Assembly: GCA_049694275.1 (NCBI GenBank)
Contig: JBAVQS010000295.1
Span: forward strand, 1 to 24,962
Direction of reading: 5' to 3'
Length of the DNA: 24,962 nucleotides
From: JBAVQS01 sp049694275
Lineage (GTDB): Bacteria > Chloroflexota > Anaerolineae > UBA4142 > SHND01
Position numbers and translations under genes: made by a program. The notes beneath the pieces were generated by a model that saw only the letters and a program-made list of their open reading frames with translations, did no database searches and had not been told where the DNA came from. Every line of letters starts with the position of its first letter. The first letter of the stretch is position 1. This document shows, piece by piece, positions 15,187-22,788 of this stretch.

Positions 15187-17292
15187 ATGGCCGATACAAT
15201 CGACAAGCGCGAGACGACTGAAGTCAGCGAAGCGCAAATTGCCGTGCACTGGAAGGAAGAGAATTATTATCAGCCTCCCGAGAAATTCATCGCCCAGGCA
15301 AATGTAAAGGACAAGGACATTCTGGAACGATTCGGCATGCAGAATTTTCCAGACTGCTACCGTGAATATGCCGACATGCTCGACTGGTTCGAGCCGTATC
15401 ACACTGTCCTCGATACGAACGACCCGCCCTTCTGGAAGTGGTTCGTCGGGGGCAAGATCAACGCCAGCTATAACTGCATCGATCGCCATCTGCCCCTCTA
15501 TCGCAACAAGGCGGCCATCCTTTTTGCATCCGAAGTCGAAGAAGAGCCGATCCTGGCGCTCACCTACCAGGAGCTTTATAACCGCGTCAACGAAATGGCC
15601 GCCCTCCTCCAGAGCCTGGGCCTCAAGGCGGGCGACCGCGTCACCCTCCATCTCCCGATGACCCCCGAGCTGCCCATCACCATGTTGGCCTGCGCGCGCC
15701 TCGGCGTGATTCACTCCCAAGTCTTTGCCGGGTTCAGCGGCCAGGCGTGCGGCAGCCGCGTCTGGGATTCAGGCAGCCACATCCTGATTACGATTGATTC
15801 TTATTGGCGACAGGGCAAACTGCTCGACCACAAAGTCAACGCCGATATCGCCGTCGCCGAAGCCGAAAAGGAAGGCCAGCACGTCGAAAAGGTCCTCGTC
15901 TGGCAGCGGTACGCCGGCAAGTACAACTCCCCCACCCCTATGGTCGAGGGCCGCGATTTCTTTGTGAACGACCTCCTCAAGAATTTCAAGAACGCCAAGG
16001 TAGACCCGGTCCCGATGGATTCCGAAGCCCCGCTCTTCCTGATGTACACCAGCGGCAGCACCGGCAAACCCAAGGGCGTCCAGCATCGCACCGGCGGCTA
16101 TCTCGCCTACGTAACCGGCACCAGCAAGTACATTCAGGACATTCACCCCACCGATACCTACTGGTGCGCGGCGGACATCGGCTGGATCACCGGCCATTCC
16201 TATATTGTCTATGGCCCACTCTCCGTCGCGGCCAGCGCGGTGATGTATGAAGGCGTGCCGGTCTATCCCGATGCCGGTCGCCTCTGGCGCATTGCCGAGC
16301 GGCTCAACGTCAATATCTTCCACACCGCGCCGACCACCATTCGCATGCTCCGCAAGGTCGGACCGAACGAACCGGCCAAGTACAACTATCACTTCAAACA
16401 CATGACCACTGTAGGCGAGCCGATCGAGCCCGAATCTTGGAAGTGGTATTACGAAGTCGTCGGTAAAAAGGAAGCGGTCATCGTCGACACCTGGTGGCAG
16501 ACCGAGACGGGCGGGTTCCTCTGCAGCACCGTCCCCGCCATCGCGCCGATGAAGCCCGGCAGCGCCGGCCCCGGCGTCCCCGGCATCTATCCCATCGTCC
16601 TCGACGAGAACGGCGAAAAGGTCGCCGGCGGCTCAGGCAAGGCGGGCAACATCTGCATCCAGAACCCCTGGCCCGGCATCATGCAGACCATCTGGGGCGA
16701 CCACGATCGCTTTGTCCGCACCTACTATGCGCGCTATTGCAAAGACAAGAACAGCAAGGACTGGCGCGACTGGCCTTATATGGCGGGCGACGGCGCGCTG
16801 GAAGCAAGCGATGGCTATTTCCGCATCCTCGGCCGCATCGACGATGTGATTAACGTTGCCGGCCACCGCCTCGGCACTAAAGAGATCGAATCCGCCTGCC
16901 TGACCGTCGCCGGCATCGCCGAAGCGGCTGTCGTGCCGGTAGCCGACGAGCTCAAGGGCCGCGTCCCCGAAGTCTATATCGCGCTCCGGCCGGGGGTCGA
17001 AGCCACGCCGGAGATCATTGCCAGCGTCATCGCCGCGAACGAAAACATCATCGGCAAGATCGCCCGCCCCAAGCACGTCTATATCGTGCCCGACATGCCC
17101 AAGACCCGCTCGGGCAAGATCATGCGCCGCATCCTGGCCTCCATCTCGAACCGGCGCGACGTGGGCGATGTGACCACCCTGGCCAACCCGACCGTCGTCG
17201 AAGAGATTCGCGAAATGGTCCAGGGCAAGGACGTCCAGATCGAACAGGGCGCGATGCCCGACGACATCGCCAACTTTGGCAAGGAATCGTAG
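15187..17292 (+). CDS. acs: Acetyl-CoA synthetase (AMP-forming)
   Basis: 701 residues, somewhat longer than the usual ~650. It activates acetate with ATP and CoA to acetyl-CoA via acetyl-AMP in the cytoplasm. Motifs: P-loop TSGSTGKPKGV (288-298), IGWITGHSYIVYGPL (331-345), DTWWQTETGG (434-443, whose tryptophan restricts the pocket to acetate or propionate in characterised enzymes), AGDGA (533-537), GRIDDVINVAGHRLGT hinge (549-564) and RSGKIMRR (641-648) with the catalytic lysine K644 that acetylation silences in other bacteria. GGAGGGG lies about 9 nt before the ATG. Placement after an OFA transporter suggests uptake and activation of a small acid. The extra length is spread over the N-terminus (about 25 residues) and a C-terminal tail after 655. 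Confidence 0.94.
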   Translation: MADTIDKRETTEVSEAQIAVHWKEENYYQPPEKFIAQANVKDKDILERFGMQNFPDCYREYADMLDWFEPYHTVLDTNDPPFWKWFVGGKINASYNCIDRHLPLYRNKAAILFASEVEEEPILALTYQELYNRVNEMAALLQSLGLKAGDRVTLHLPMTPELPITMLACARLGVIHSQVFAGFSGQACGSRVWDSGSHILITIDSYWRQGKLLDHKVNADIAVAEAEKEGQHVEKVLVWQRYAGKYNSPTPMVEGRDFFVNDLLKNFKNAKVDPVPMDSEAPLFLMYTSGSTGKPKGVQHRTGGYLAYVTGTSKYIQDIHPTDTYWCAADIGWITGHSYIVYGPLSVAASAVMYEGVPVYPDAGRLWRIAERLNVNIFHTAPTTIRMLRKVGPNEPAKYNYHFKHMTTVGEPIEPESWKWYYEVVGKKEAVIVDTWWQTETGGFLCSTVPAIAPMKPGSAGPGVPGIYPIVLDENGEKVAGGSGKAGNICIQNPWPGIMQTIWGDHDRFVRTYYARYCKDKNSKDWRDWPYMAGDGALEASDGYFRILGRIDDVINVAGHRLGTKEIESACLTVAGIAEAAVVPVADELKGRVPEVYIALRPGVEATPEIIASVIAANENIIGKIARPKHVYIVPDMPKTRSGKIMRRILASISNRRDVGDVTTLANPTVVEEIREMVQGKDVQIEQGAMPDDIANFGKES

Positions 17293-17314
17293 AGACATTT
17301 CGGTGAAACGTCTC
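17292..17314 (+). terminator. Hairpin at the acs stop codon, possible terminator
   Basis: GAGACATTTC (17292-17301) pairs with GAAACGTCTC (17305-17314), 9 of 10 positions, loop GGT. It begins at the last base of the acs stop. There is no T-run, so it is either a weak terminator or a 3'-end-protecting structure. Confidence 0.45.
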
Positions 17315-17326
17315 CAATAGAGTAAA

Positions 17327-17362
17327 ATACTCCCCGTTGTCTTGTATGAGAACGGGGAGTAT
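17327..17362 (+). promoter_or_regulatory. Perfect hairpin enclosing the Shine-Dalgarno of the next small gene
   Basis: ATACTCCCCGTT (17327-17338) and its exact complement (17351-17362) form a 12-bp stem with a 12-nt loop. The 3' arm contains GGGGAG (17354-17359), the only good ribosome-binding sequence for the ATG at 17370 (10-nt gap). In RNA the CUCCCC arm would mask it. It may also act as the acs terminator, though the tail ATCGTTT is weak. Confidence 0.6.
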
Positions 17363-17369
17363 ATCGTTT

Positions 17370-17585
17370 ATGTCAGATTCAAGTAAACCTGAGGTCGCAA
17401 CGCGCGATCTCGTCGAAGCGATCCGCGAGGCGTGCATCCAGACCGCGCTCGACGCCTATGAACAAGGGGGCCTCGCCGGCCTGTGCGCCGAAGGGCGATG
17501 GGAACTGGCGATTGATGCCCTGCGCTCGCTCAAGGTCGAGTCGCTCCTTTCAGCGTCAGAGGCAAAACAATTCGAGAGAAAATAA
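17370..17585 (+). CDS. Small conserved-looking protein, 71 residues
   Basis: The frame encodes 71 residues: a polar N-terminus, then an amphipathic helical core (TRDLVEAIREACIQTALDAYEQGG), the compact word LAGLCAEGRWELAIDALRSL and a charged end FERK. Codon use fits neighbouring genes (strong G/C third positions), which supports a real gene. I have the impression of seeing GLxxLCAEGRWExAxxAL in short uncharacterised bacterial proteins, but I cannot name a family. There is no membrane segment; it is probably cytoplasmic. Two upstream in-frame starts (ATG 17346, TTG 17337) lie inside the hairpin loop/arm and are less likely. Its stop codon is inside the bidirectional terminator shared with the converging methyltransferase gene. 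Confidence 0.65.
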   Translation: MSDSSKPEVATRDLVEAIREACIQTALDAYEQGGLAGLCAEGRWELAIDALRSLKVESLLSASEAKQFERK

Positions 17586-17614
17586 TCCCCGATTGGGGAC
17601 TATTTTCTCTCGAA
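17571..17614. terminator. Bidirectional terminator overlapping both converging genes
   Basis: A 20-bp inverted repeat with one mismatch and loop GATT: TTCGAGAGAAAATAATCCCC (17571-17590) against 17595-17614. The A-rich arms give a U-rich run after the GC core in either direction. It contains the stop codons of both converging genes and encodes FERK at both C-termini. Confidence 0.88.
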
Positions 17615-19012
17615 TCTTGCGACGCACTCGATATGATAGGTCTGGGGGAACAGGTCTACAGGCTGCACCTCGGTCAACCGGTATCCCCCATCCACGAGCC
17701 GCCGCGCATCGCGCGCCAGCGTGGCGGGATCGCACGACACATAGACCATCACACGCGGCTGCCGGGCGATGAGGGCATCCAACGCCCCACGCTCCATCCC
17801 GGCGCGTGGCGGATCGACCACCACCAGTTGGAACGGCGTTTGCAGCTCAGGCAGCACATCCTCCACGCGCCCCTCGTGAAACTCGATCGTGCTCCATTCC
17901 CGCGCATTATGCCGCGCATCGGCCAGCGCGCGCGGGTTCTCTTCCACCTCGATCACCCTTGCGACGCGCGGGGCCAGCGACAGCCCAAATAACCCCACGC
18001 CGCCGTAGGCGTCGAGCAGGGTCTCGTCTGCGCGAGGATCGAGGTATCGTTCCACCTGGGCAAGCAGCGTCTCCGCCATCGGCGTATTGACCTGGAAAAA
18101 GGACTGGGCGGAGATGCGAAAGGTGCGCTCCCGCACCCGTTCTTCCAGCGCCTCGCGCCCAATCAGCGTCACGTCGATCCCGTCAATCTCGAAATGAATG
18201 GAGACCGGCTCGTCCGTCTCGATCTCGGGCGGCTCGGTCCCGGTGGCCTCGAAAATAATCATCCGGTCGCCGGTATTCTCGCCGGCGCGCAGGCGCACGG
18301 CGTCAAAATCTGCCCCCTCCAGTTCCAGCGTGGCAAACAGGGATTCGACCGGCGCGTCCATGAGCTGGCATTCGCGAATCGGGATCAGGTCGTGCGATTC
18401 GAGCATCTGCAAGCAAATCCGCCCTTCCGGGTCCAGCGCAAACTGCATGTGATTCCGATAGTTCCAGGGGTTACTGCCGCGCGCGGGCATCACCGGCGCA
18501 TCGGGCAGTTTGCCGATGCGCGCAAACTGCTCGCGCACGATCCCCGTTTTGAGATCCAACTGCGCCTGATACTCGATGTGCTGCCACTGGCATCCCCCAC
18601 ACCCGCGCGCATACTTGGGCTGTGGGTTGGCGCTCTGCGTGGTATAGATCGGCCCAAAATGCGGACAGCGCGGCGTCACGCGCGCCGGCGAGGGGGCGGT
18701 GATTTCGACCAGTCGGCCCCGCGCCAGGTCCTTTTTCGACTCGACCACCTGGACGCGCACCTCTTCGCCCGGGATCGCGTACGGCACAAACACGATGCGC
18801 CCTGCATCATCCCGGCCAAACGCCTCACCCCCGTGCGCCATGCCGGTTAATTTCAGACTCAGAACTGGCCCTGACATTTCCGCCGCAGGGCCGCGCGCCT
18901 GTGCCTGCCGGTTGGCTGTTTCCGCTTTCTGTTCGCCCTGCTTGCTACCTTTCGAAGCTAATTTATCTCGATTGATTGGCTTTGATTGCTTTTTGTTTTC
19001 TTTCTTGCTCAA
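17600..19012 (-). CDS. rlmD: 23S rRNA (uracil-C5)-methyltransferase, RlmD/RumA (TrmA) family
   Basis: About 470 residues; numbering here is from the GTG at 19018. After a 47-residue Lys/Gln-rich extension, a TRAM RNA-binding domain spans about 49-108. Iron-sulfur cysteines are C118, C140, C143 (GCGGCQWQ) and C217, as in RlmD. The SAM-binding part has LLDAYGGVGLFGL (334-346) and VDPPRAGM (401-408). YVSCDPATLARD holds the catalytic nucleophile C429, and LFPQTYHIECVA is the family ending. It should methylate C5 of a uridine in 23S rRNA. Two starts compete: GTG at 19018 touches the AAGGAG ribosome site, while TTG two codons later (19012) has a 5-nt gap and is preferred. The basic extension is unusual and may help RNA binding. 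The gene lies 210 bp downstream of serS on the same strand. Confidence 0.9.
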   Translation of the reverse strand: MSKKENKKQSKPINRDKLASKGSKQGEQKAETANRQAQARGPAAEMSGPVLSLKLTGMAHGGEAFGRDDAGRIVFVPYAIPGEEVRVQVVESKKDLARGRLVEITAPSPARVTPRCPHFGPIYTTQSANPQPKYARGCGGCQWQHIEYQAQLDLKTGIVREQFARIGKLPDAPVMPARGSNPWNYRNHMQFALDPEGRICLQMLESHDLIPIRECQLMDAPVESLFATLELEGADFDAVRLRAGENTGDRMIIFEATGTEPPEIETDEPVSIHFEIDGIDVTLIGREALEERVRERTFRISAQSFFQVNTPMAETLLAQVERYLDPRADETLLDAYGGVGLFGLSLAPRVARVIEVEENPRALADARHNAREWSTIEFHEGRVEDVLPELQTPFQLVVVDPPRAGMERGALDALIARQPRVMVYVSCDPATLARDARRLVDGGYRLTEVQPVDLFPQTYHIECVARFERK

Positions 19013-19059
19013 TATCACTCCTTACAGCATATGCAATCTATTCGGAAATTTATGGCGCT

Positions 19060-19076
19060 ATTACACGATATGTAAT
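19060..19076. repeat. Small palindrome in the AT-rich rlmD-serS gap
   Basis: ATTACA (19060-19065) and TGTAAT (19071-19076) around CGATA. It is 48 bp upstream of the rlmD start and could be a regulator site. The gap 19019-19222 is clearly more AT-rich than its surroundings; no convincing promoter, terminator or gene is seen in it. Confidence 0.3.
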
Positions 19077-19222
19077 CTCTTGCTCCACACTACACATCTC
19101 TGCAATATTATGCGACTCTTTAGTTTATAAATTACCACTTCAGTGTGCCTTTTGCACTCGCGCCAACTGTCTCTGCCATCTGCTGCCTGTTTGCCTATCT
19201 AGACCGCTACTCGACGATTCGA

Positions 19223-20488
19223 CTATCCGATGACATCCATCTTCATGTACGGGCGCAACGCCTCGGGCACGATAATCGAGCCATCCTTTTGCTGGTAATT
19301 CTCCATCACTGCAATCAAGGTGCGCGGCAGGCCCAGCCCCGAGCCATTCAGGGTGTGGGGAAACTCGGGCTTGCTGCCCCGCTCACGGCGAAAGCGAATG
19401 TTGGCGCGGCGCGCCTGGAAATCGCGCACGTTCGACGCCGACGAGACTTCCAGCCATTCATCCTGCCCTGGCGCCCACAGCTCCAGGTCAAAGGTCTTGG
19501 TCGAGCCAAATCCGAGGTCGCCGGTGCAGAGCAGCTTGACGCGGTACGGAATCTGGAGCGGCTGGATCGTCGCCTCGATATCTGCGACCATCCGGTCCAG
19601 CTCCTTTTCCGATTCTTCCGGCAGACAAAATTTATACATCTCGACCTTGTCGAACTGGAACCCGCGTTTGATTCCACGCACATCCTTGCCCGCCGACATG
19701 GGCTCTTTGCGAAAGCAGGGAGTATAGGCGGTATAGTTCAACGGCAGGACGCCCGGTTCGAGGATCTCATCGCGGTGCAGGTTAGTCAGCGGCACCTCCG
19801 CGGTGGGCACAAACCAAGCATCCCGGTCGGCATCATGATACAGGTTGTCGCGAAACTTGGGCAGTTGCCCCGCGCCGAGCATGACCTCTTCACGCACCAT
19901 GAACGGCAGATACTCTTCGCGATAGCCCTGGGCGATGTGCGTATCGAGCATGTAGGTGATGAGCGCGCGCTCTAATCGCGCGCCGGCGCCGCTCAACACA
20001 TAAAAGCGCGTCCCGGCCAGCTTGATGCCTTGCTCGAAATTCATAATCCCGAGCGCAGGCCCCAGGTCCCAATGCGGCCGCGGCGCGAAATCAAACTGCC
20101 GGGGCTCGCCGACCGTCTTGATTACAATATTCTCCGTGTCGTCCTTGCCGAATGGCACATCGGCGTCGGGAATATTCGGGACCTGATATAGCCCCGCCTG
20201 CAACTGGCCCTCGACCTCTTTGACCTGGATCTCGAGCGCGTCGATGCGCGTATTGATTCCACGGACCTCTTCCTTTTTGGTCTCGCGTTGCGCCTCGTCT
20301 TTCATGCGCCCGATCTCTTTCGACGCGCTGTTCCGTTGTGCGCGCAGCCCCTCCAGCTCCGCCAGCGTCTTGCGCCGTTCCTCGTCCAGCGCCAGGCTCC
20401 GGTCCACGACTGCCGGGTCCATCTGCCGCTTTTTCAACGCCTCGCGGACCGCGTCAGGCTGTGTGCGAATGAAATGTATGTCCAGCAT
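19223..20488 (-). CDS. serS: Seryl-tRNA synthetase
   Basis: 421 residues, standard for bacterial SerRS, which charges tRNA-Ser (and selenocysteine tRNA) with serine. The N-terminal long coiled coil that grips the tRNA variable arm is at about 28-105 (ALDEERRKTLAELEGLRAQRNSASKEIG, then KKEEVRGINTRIDALEIQVKEVEGQL). Class II motif 2 is CFRKEPMSAGKDVRGIKRGFQFDKVEMY and motif 3 is NGSGLGLPRTLIAVMENYQQ with its catalytic arginine. FVPTAEVPLTN is the serine/ATP pocket word. AGGAGA lies 6 nt before the ATG. It is the second gene after the T-box leader, 26 bp behind the glycosylase gene, so tRNA-Ser charging should feed back on its expression. Confidence 0.96.
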   Translation of the reverse strand: MLDIHFIRTQPDAVREALKKRQMDPAVVDRSLALDEERRKTLAELEGLRAQRNSASKEIGRMKDEAQRETKKEEVRGINTRIDALEIQVKEVEGQLQAGLYQVPNIPDADVPFGKDDTENIVIKTVGEPRQFDFAPRPHWDLGPALGIMNFEQGIKLAGTRFYVLSGAGARLERALITYMLDTHIAQGYREEYLPFMVREEVMLGAGQLPKFRDNLYHDADRDAWFVPTAEVPLTNLHRDEILEPGVLPLNYTAYTPCFRKEPMSAGKDVRGIKRGFQFDKVEMYKFCLPEESEKELDRMVADIEATIQPLQIPYRVKLLCTGDLGFGSTKTFDLELWAPGQDEWLEVSSASNVRDFQARRANIRFRRERGSKPEFPHTLNGSGLGLPRTLIAVMENYQQKDGSIIVPEALRPYMKMDVIG

Positions 20489-20514
20489 GTTCGTCTCCTT
20501 GATTGTTTACCAAT

Positions 20515-21066
20515 CTACTGCCCGCTACCTACCGGCCACGGATCGCGCTTGACCTCGTCACGAAACTCTCGCAACCGACGAAACCATTCAAAAACCGTTT
20601 CTCTGTTATAGGATGCGTTACGGCGGCTTGTGGAAGGCAGAATGAACAGATAGGATTTTCCCCAGCGTTCCGCTTGCGCGCCTACTTTTGCACGCCGATT
20701 AAATGCCTTGCGATAGCCTGTCAGTCCAACAAAGCAAATGATCCTGGGTTCCAGCCGCAACAGGTTCGCCTTGAGCCGCTTACCCCCTTTGACAAATTCC
20801 GCATTCGACACGGAATCAATGTTCGGCGTAGGCCGTTTAACAAGATCGGTCAACCCCAGTTTGAATTCGGGTAAGCGAACGTCGTCTTGCGGCGATAAGG
20901 GTTCCGGGACAAGCCCCGACTGATTCACTGCCATCCAAAACAGGTTACCGCGGCGCGCAAAATAATGTTGCTTTTGCGCCGAATACACACTGGGGTTAAG
21001 CCCGACGAAAACGATATCGAGATCAGGTACGAGATGATCCCGCAGTGTGCGAATCGAATCAGGCAT
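20515..21066 (-). CDS. mug: Mismatch-specific DNA glycosylase, Mug/TDG (UDG family 2) type
   Basis: 183 residues, close to E. coli Mug (168). Motif 1 is FVGLNPSVYSA (20-30), with N24 at the position of the catalytic asparagine of Mug, then HYFARRGNLFW (34-44), the usual continuation HFAxPxNxFW. Motif 2 is LPSTSRRNASY (143-153), matching the LPNPSGLNA loop of the family with substitutions. Such enzymes remove uracil, ethenocytosine or thymine opposite guanine in base excision repair. It has AGAGGA upstream of the ATG and is the first gene after the serine T-box, co-oriented with serS. The C-terminal tail is charged and probably disordered. Confidence 0.85.
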   Translation of the reverse strand: MPDSIRTLRDHLVPDLDIVFVGLNPSVYSAQKQHYFARRGNLFWMAVNQSGLVPEPLSPQDDVRLPEFKLGLTDLVKRPTPNIDSVSNAEFVKGGKRLKANLLRLEPRIICFVGLTGYRKAFNRRAKVGAQAERWGKSYLFILPSTSRRNASYNRETVFEWFRRLREFRDEVKRDPWPVGSGQ

Positions 21067-21090
21067 GGATTCCTCTCGAGTTAGACCAAC

Positions 21091-21123
21091 AAAAAAATCC
21101 CTCCACCCGTAAAGGGCGAGGGA
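21091..21123 (-). terminator. T-box intrinsic terminator
   Basis: On the minus strand, TCCCTCGCCC pairs with GGGTGGAGGGA (one bulged G) around a TTTAC loop, followed by seven T (21091-21097). It overlaps the 3' side of the antiterminator, so the two folds exclude each other. Confidence 0.9.
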
Positions 21124-21335
21124 CTCGCGGTGCCACCTTTATTCGCGGCGACCTGACGGTCGTCGCCTCCACTGCTCGTTAACGGGAGCAAACCGGTCAC
21201 ACTCGTCGCGGACACGCCGGGCACGAATGCCCCGCGGAATGGATTTCCATCACCCTTGCTGCCGCCCTTCCACCACCGGGCGACTCTCTGCAAGCCAGGA
21301 TCATGTACTGGTTCCGCTGCGCCGTTCTTTAACTG
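21091..21335 (-). ncRNA. T-box leader, serine type, controlling mug-serS
   Basis: Read on the minus strand. The conserved T-box UGGCACCGCG is at 21126-21135. The antiterminator can pair AAAGG with CCUUU and GCG with CGC, leaving the 7-nt bulge UGGCACC. The bulge UGGC would pair with a GCCA tRNA end, matching discriminator G of tRNA-Ser. Stem I elements are visible: AGAGAG (21284-21289) and the GGUGGUGGAA loop, then a candidate specifier UCC (Ser) at 21241-21243 followed by a purine. A competing terminator ends the leader 24 nt before the mug ATG. T-boxes sense uncharged tRNA and allow readthrough, so serine starvation should raise expression. The tRNA-Ser reading is supported by three independent items: specifier, discriminator and serS downstream. 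The lengths and limits are by eye; folding was not run. Confidence 0.92.
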
Positions 21336-21341
21336 AACTGC

Positions 21342-21370
21342 ATGTTAGCATTTTCACCAGGTTCTGTCAA
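21342..21370 (-). promoter_or_regulatory. Promoter of the T-box/mug/serS operon
   Basis: Minus strand: perfect TTGACA (21365-21370), 17-nt spacer, TAACAT (21342-21347) with an extended TGC just before it. The predicted start near 21335 gives a 245-nt leader, a normal T-box length. Upstream of it (21371-21470) lie two small hairpins (21406-21422 and 21424-21439) and no gene. Confidence 0.75.
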
Positions 21371-21470
21371 ACCGGCGGGGTTGCGTTTGGGAATCCATTT
21401 CGGCGTATCTGCTCCCCGCAGATGGCGCAAACCTGCGCCCCATTCGCATGCGCGTCGTTGGCAGGCCCGC

Positions 21471-21563
21471 TAGTGCACCAACATGATGAAATTGCATACT
21501 TGAATATGCATTCGCCAGTTACAAAACCCTAGCTGGACTCCGCAGGCTCATTTTGGTGCACTA
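21471..21563. mobile_element. MITE-like 93-bp element with terminal inverted repeats and TA ends
   Basis: TAGTGCACCAACATGA (21471-21486) and TCATTTTGGTGCACTA (21548-21563) are inverted repeats with 15 of 16 positions matching. If the outer TA is a target duplication, the element is 89 bp and has TIRs starting GTGCACCAA. The inside is non-coding and AT-richer than the flank, with a small palindrome TGCATA/TATGCA. It sits 3 bp from the TA flank of the IS630 element. Confidence 0.6.
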
Positions 21564-21568
21564 CTATA

Positions 21569-22786
21569 GTGATTAAGGTTTGCTTTTAGAGATTGGGCGC
21601 GAGTTGTCGCGGTAACCCGGTTTCGTCCAAGTATTGACCCATCACGCTCAATACCTCGCCCGGCTGTTCCGCAAAATAGCTCAACGCCTTCTCCACCGAT
21701 TCAATGACCGCTGCAAATTGTTCAAAGTACTTATTGTGCGTCGCCCGCTTCTTCAGCTTCTTCCAGAGAGATTCAATCGGATTGTAATCGGGCGAATAGG
21801 ACGGCAACTGATAGACCGTCAAACGGGCCGCATGTTGGGCGAAGAAGGCTCTGGTCGCTTTCGATGTGTGATACTTGGCTCCATCTTGAAGCAAGAAGAT
21901 CGGCTTGCGCGTTTGCCCAAGCACGCTGAGCAAGAAGGCCTGATAGCTTTCGGAATTGAACTTGCCTTCGATGCCCTGATAAAACAACCGCCCCGAAAAC
22001 AAATCAATCAAGCCAAAGACCTTGTAGGCTTTGCGCTTGCCGGCGGTCTTGACCTGCGGCGGATGGTTGCGGCGAGCCCAGGTGTAACTCAAGCTGCCCC
22101 ATTGCGGAAAACTGGCCTCGTCGCCAAACAGCAACCAAGCGTGACGGCGTTGCGCTTCGCGCACGATTTGCGGCCATTCTTGCGTGCACCAGGCCGCCCG
22201 CCGCACGGGGTCCAAATGATCCGAGACGAACTGGGCTTTCTGGAACGAATAGCCCAAATTGCGCAACAACTCACAGAGATAATAGCGACTATACAAAACC
22301 TGAAACTCCCGCCGAATGAGTTCTTGCAGGAGCAGCGTACTCCAGCAACCACTCTCGAAACCGCAGGCTTGCGGACCCGCATCGACCCAGGCGCACAACT
22401 GCTGCTTTTGACTTTTCGTCAATTTGGCCGGACGGCCCCCGCGATGCGCATACGCCAAACTATCCAAACCGTTCAGCAGAAAATCATGGATCCAGCCGTA
22501 GAAAGTCGATTCATGCAAGTCCCAGCGCACACGGAGCAAACGGACGGGGAGGTGTTGCTCCAGATGTTCCAACAGCGCACTGGTTCGCCGCACCAGGCGC
22601 ACATCGGCTTGCGCGTAGGCTTGCTGCAACCGCTGTTGCAAGGCTTTGACAGTTGGACGCGTCAATTGTATTCTAGGGTTCACGGATGTATCCTCCGACA
22701 CGGTGAGTTGGTTGCTTGTCGCGTCGTGATACATCCGTTTGGCTTTCGGCGCAAGTCGGAAATCTCTACTTTGTTTTCTTAATCAC
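21569..22786 (-). mobile_element. IS630-family insertion sequence, 1218 bp, TA target duplication
   Basis: The ends GTGATTAAG (21569-21577) and CTTAATCAC (22778-22786) are inverted repeats; a second matching block TAGAGATT/AATCTCTA lies 9-10 bp inside each end. TA (21567-21568 and 22787-22788) flanks both sides, the hallmark target of this family. One intact transposase gene fills the element. The right boundary abuts the lacI stop codon (22789-22791), so the insertion spared lacI. Intact ends and an open transposase suggest recent or still possible activity. Confidence 0.88.
21586..22683 (-). CDS. IS630 family transposase
   Basis: 365 residues from the GTG at 22683; the frame is open to ATG 22734 (382 residues, numbering used here). 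The start at 22683 is preferred since GGAGGA lies 7 nt before it. The N-terminal HTH region (about 55-160) includes STFYGWIHDFLLNGLDSLAYAHRGGRPAKLT. The DDE catalytic core has D205 in LLFGDEASFPQWG, D284 in LLQDGAKYHTS and E321 in YSPDYNPIESLWKKLKK, with D284 and E321 36 residues apart. All three are present and no frameshift is seen, so it should be functional. It moves its element into TA sites. Confidence 0.92.
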   Translation of the reverse strand: MNPRIQLTRPTVKALQQRLQQAYAQADVRLVRRTSALLEHLEQHLPVRLLRVRWDLHESTFYGWIHDFLLNGLDSLAYAHRGGRPAKLTKSQKQQLCAWVDAGPQACGFESGCWSTLLLQELIRREFQVLYSRYYLCELLRNLGYSFQKAQFVSDHLDPVRRAAWCTQEWPQIVREAQRRHAWLLFGDEASFPQWGSLSYTWARRNHPPQVKTAGKRKAYKVFGLIDLFSGRLFYQGIEGKFNSESYQAFLLSVLGQTRKPIFLLQDGAKYHTSKATRAFFAQHAARLTVYQLPSYSPDYNPIESLWKKLKKRATHNKYFEQFAAVIESVEKALSYFAEQPGEVLSVMGQYLDETGLPRQLAPNL

Positions 22787-22788
22787 TA

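Noticed and set aside
21242..21244. AUC (Ile) as T-box specifier
   Set aside because: It overlaps UCC by one position, but it is not followed by the usual purine; discriminator pairing and serS downstream favour serine.
21634..22782. 382-codon plus-strand open frame inside the IS
   Set aside because: Antisense to an intact IS630 transposase with a complete DDE triad.
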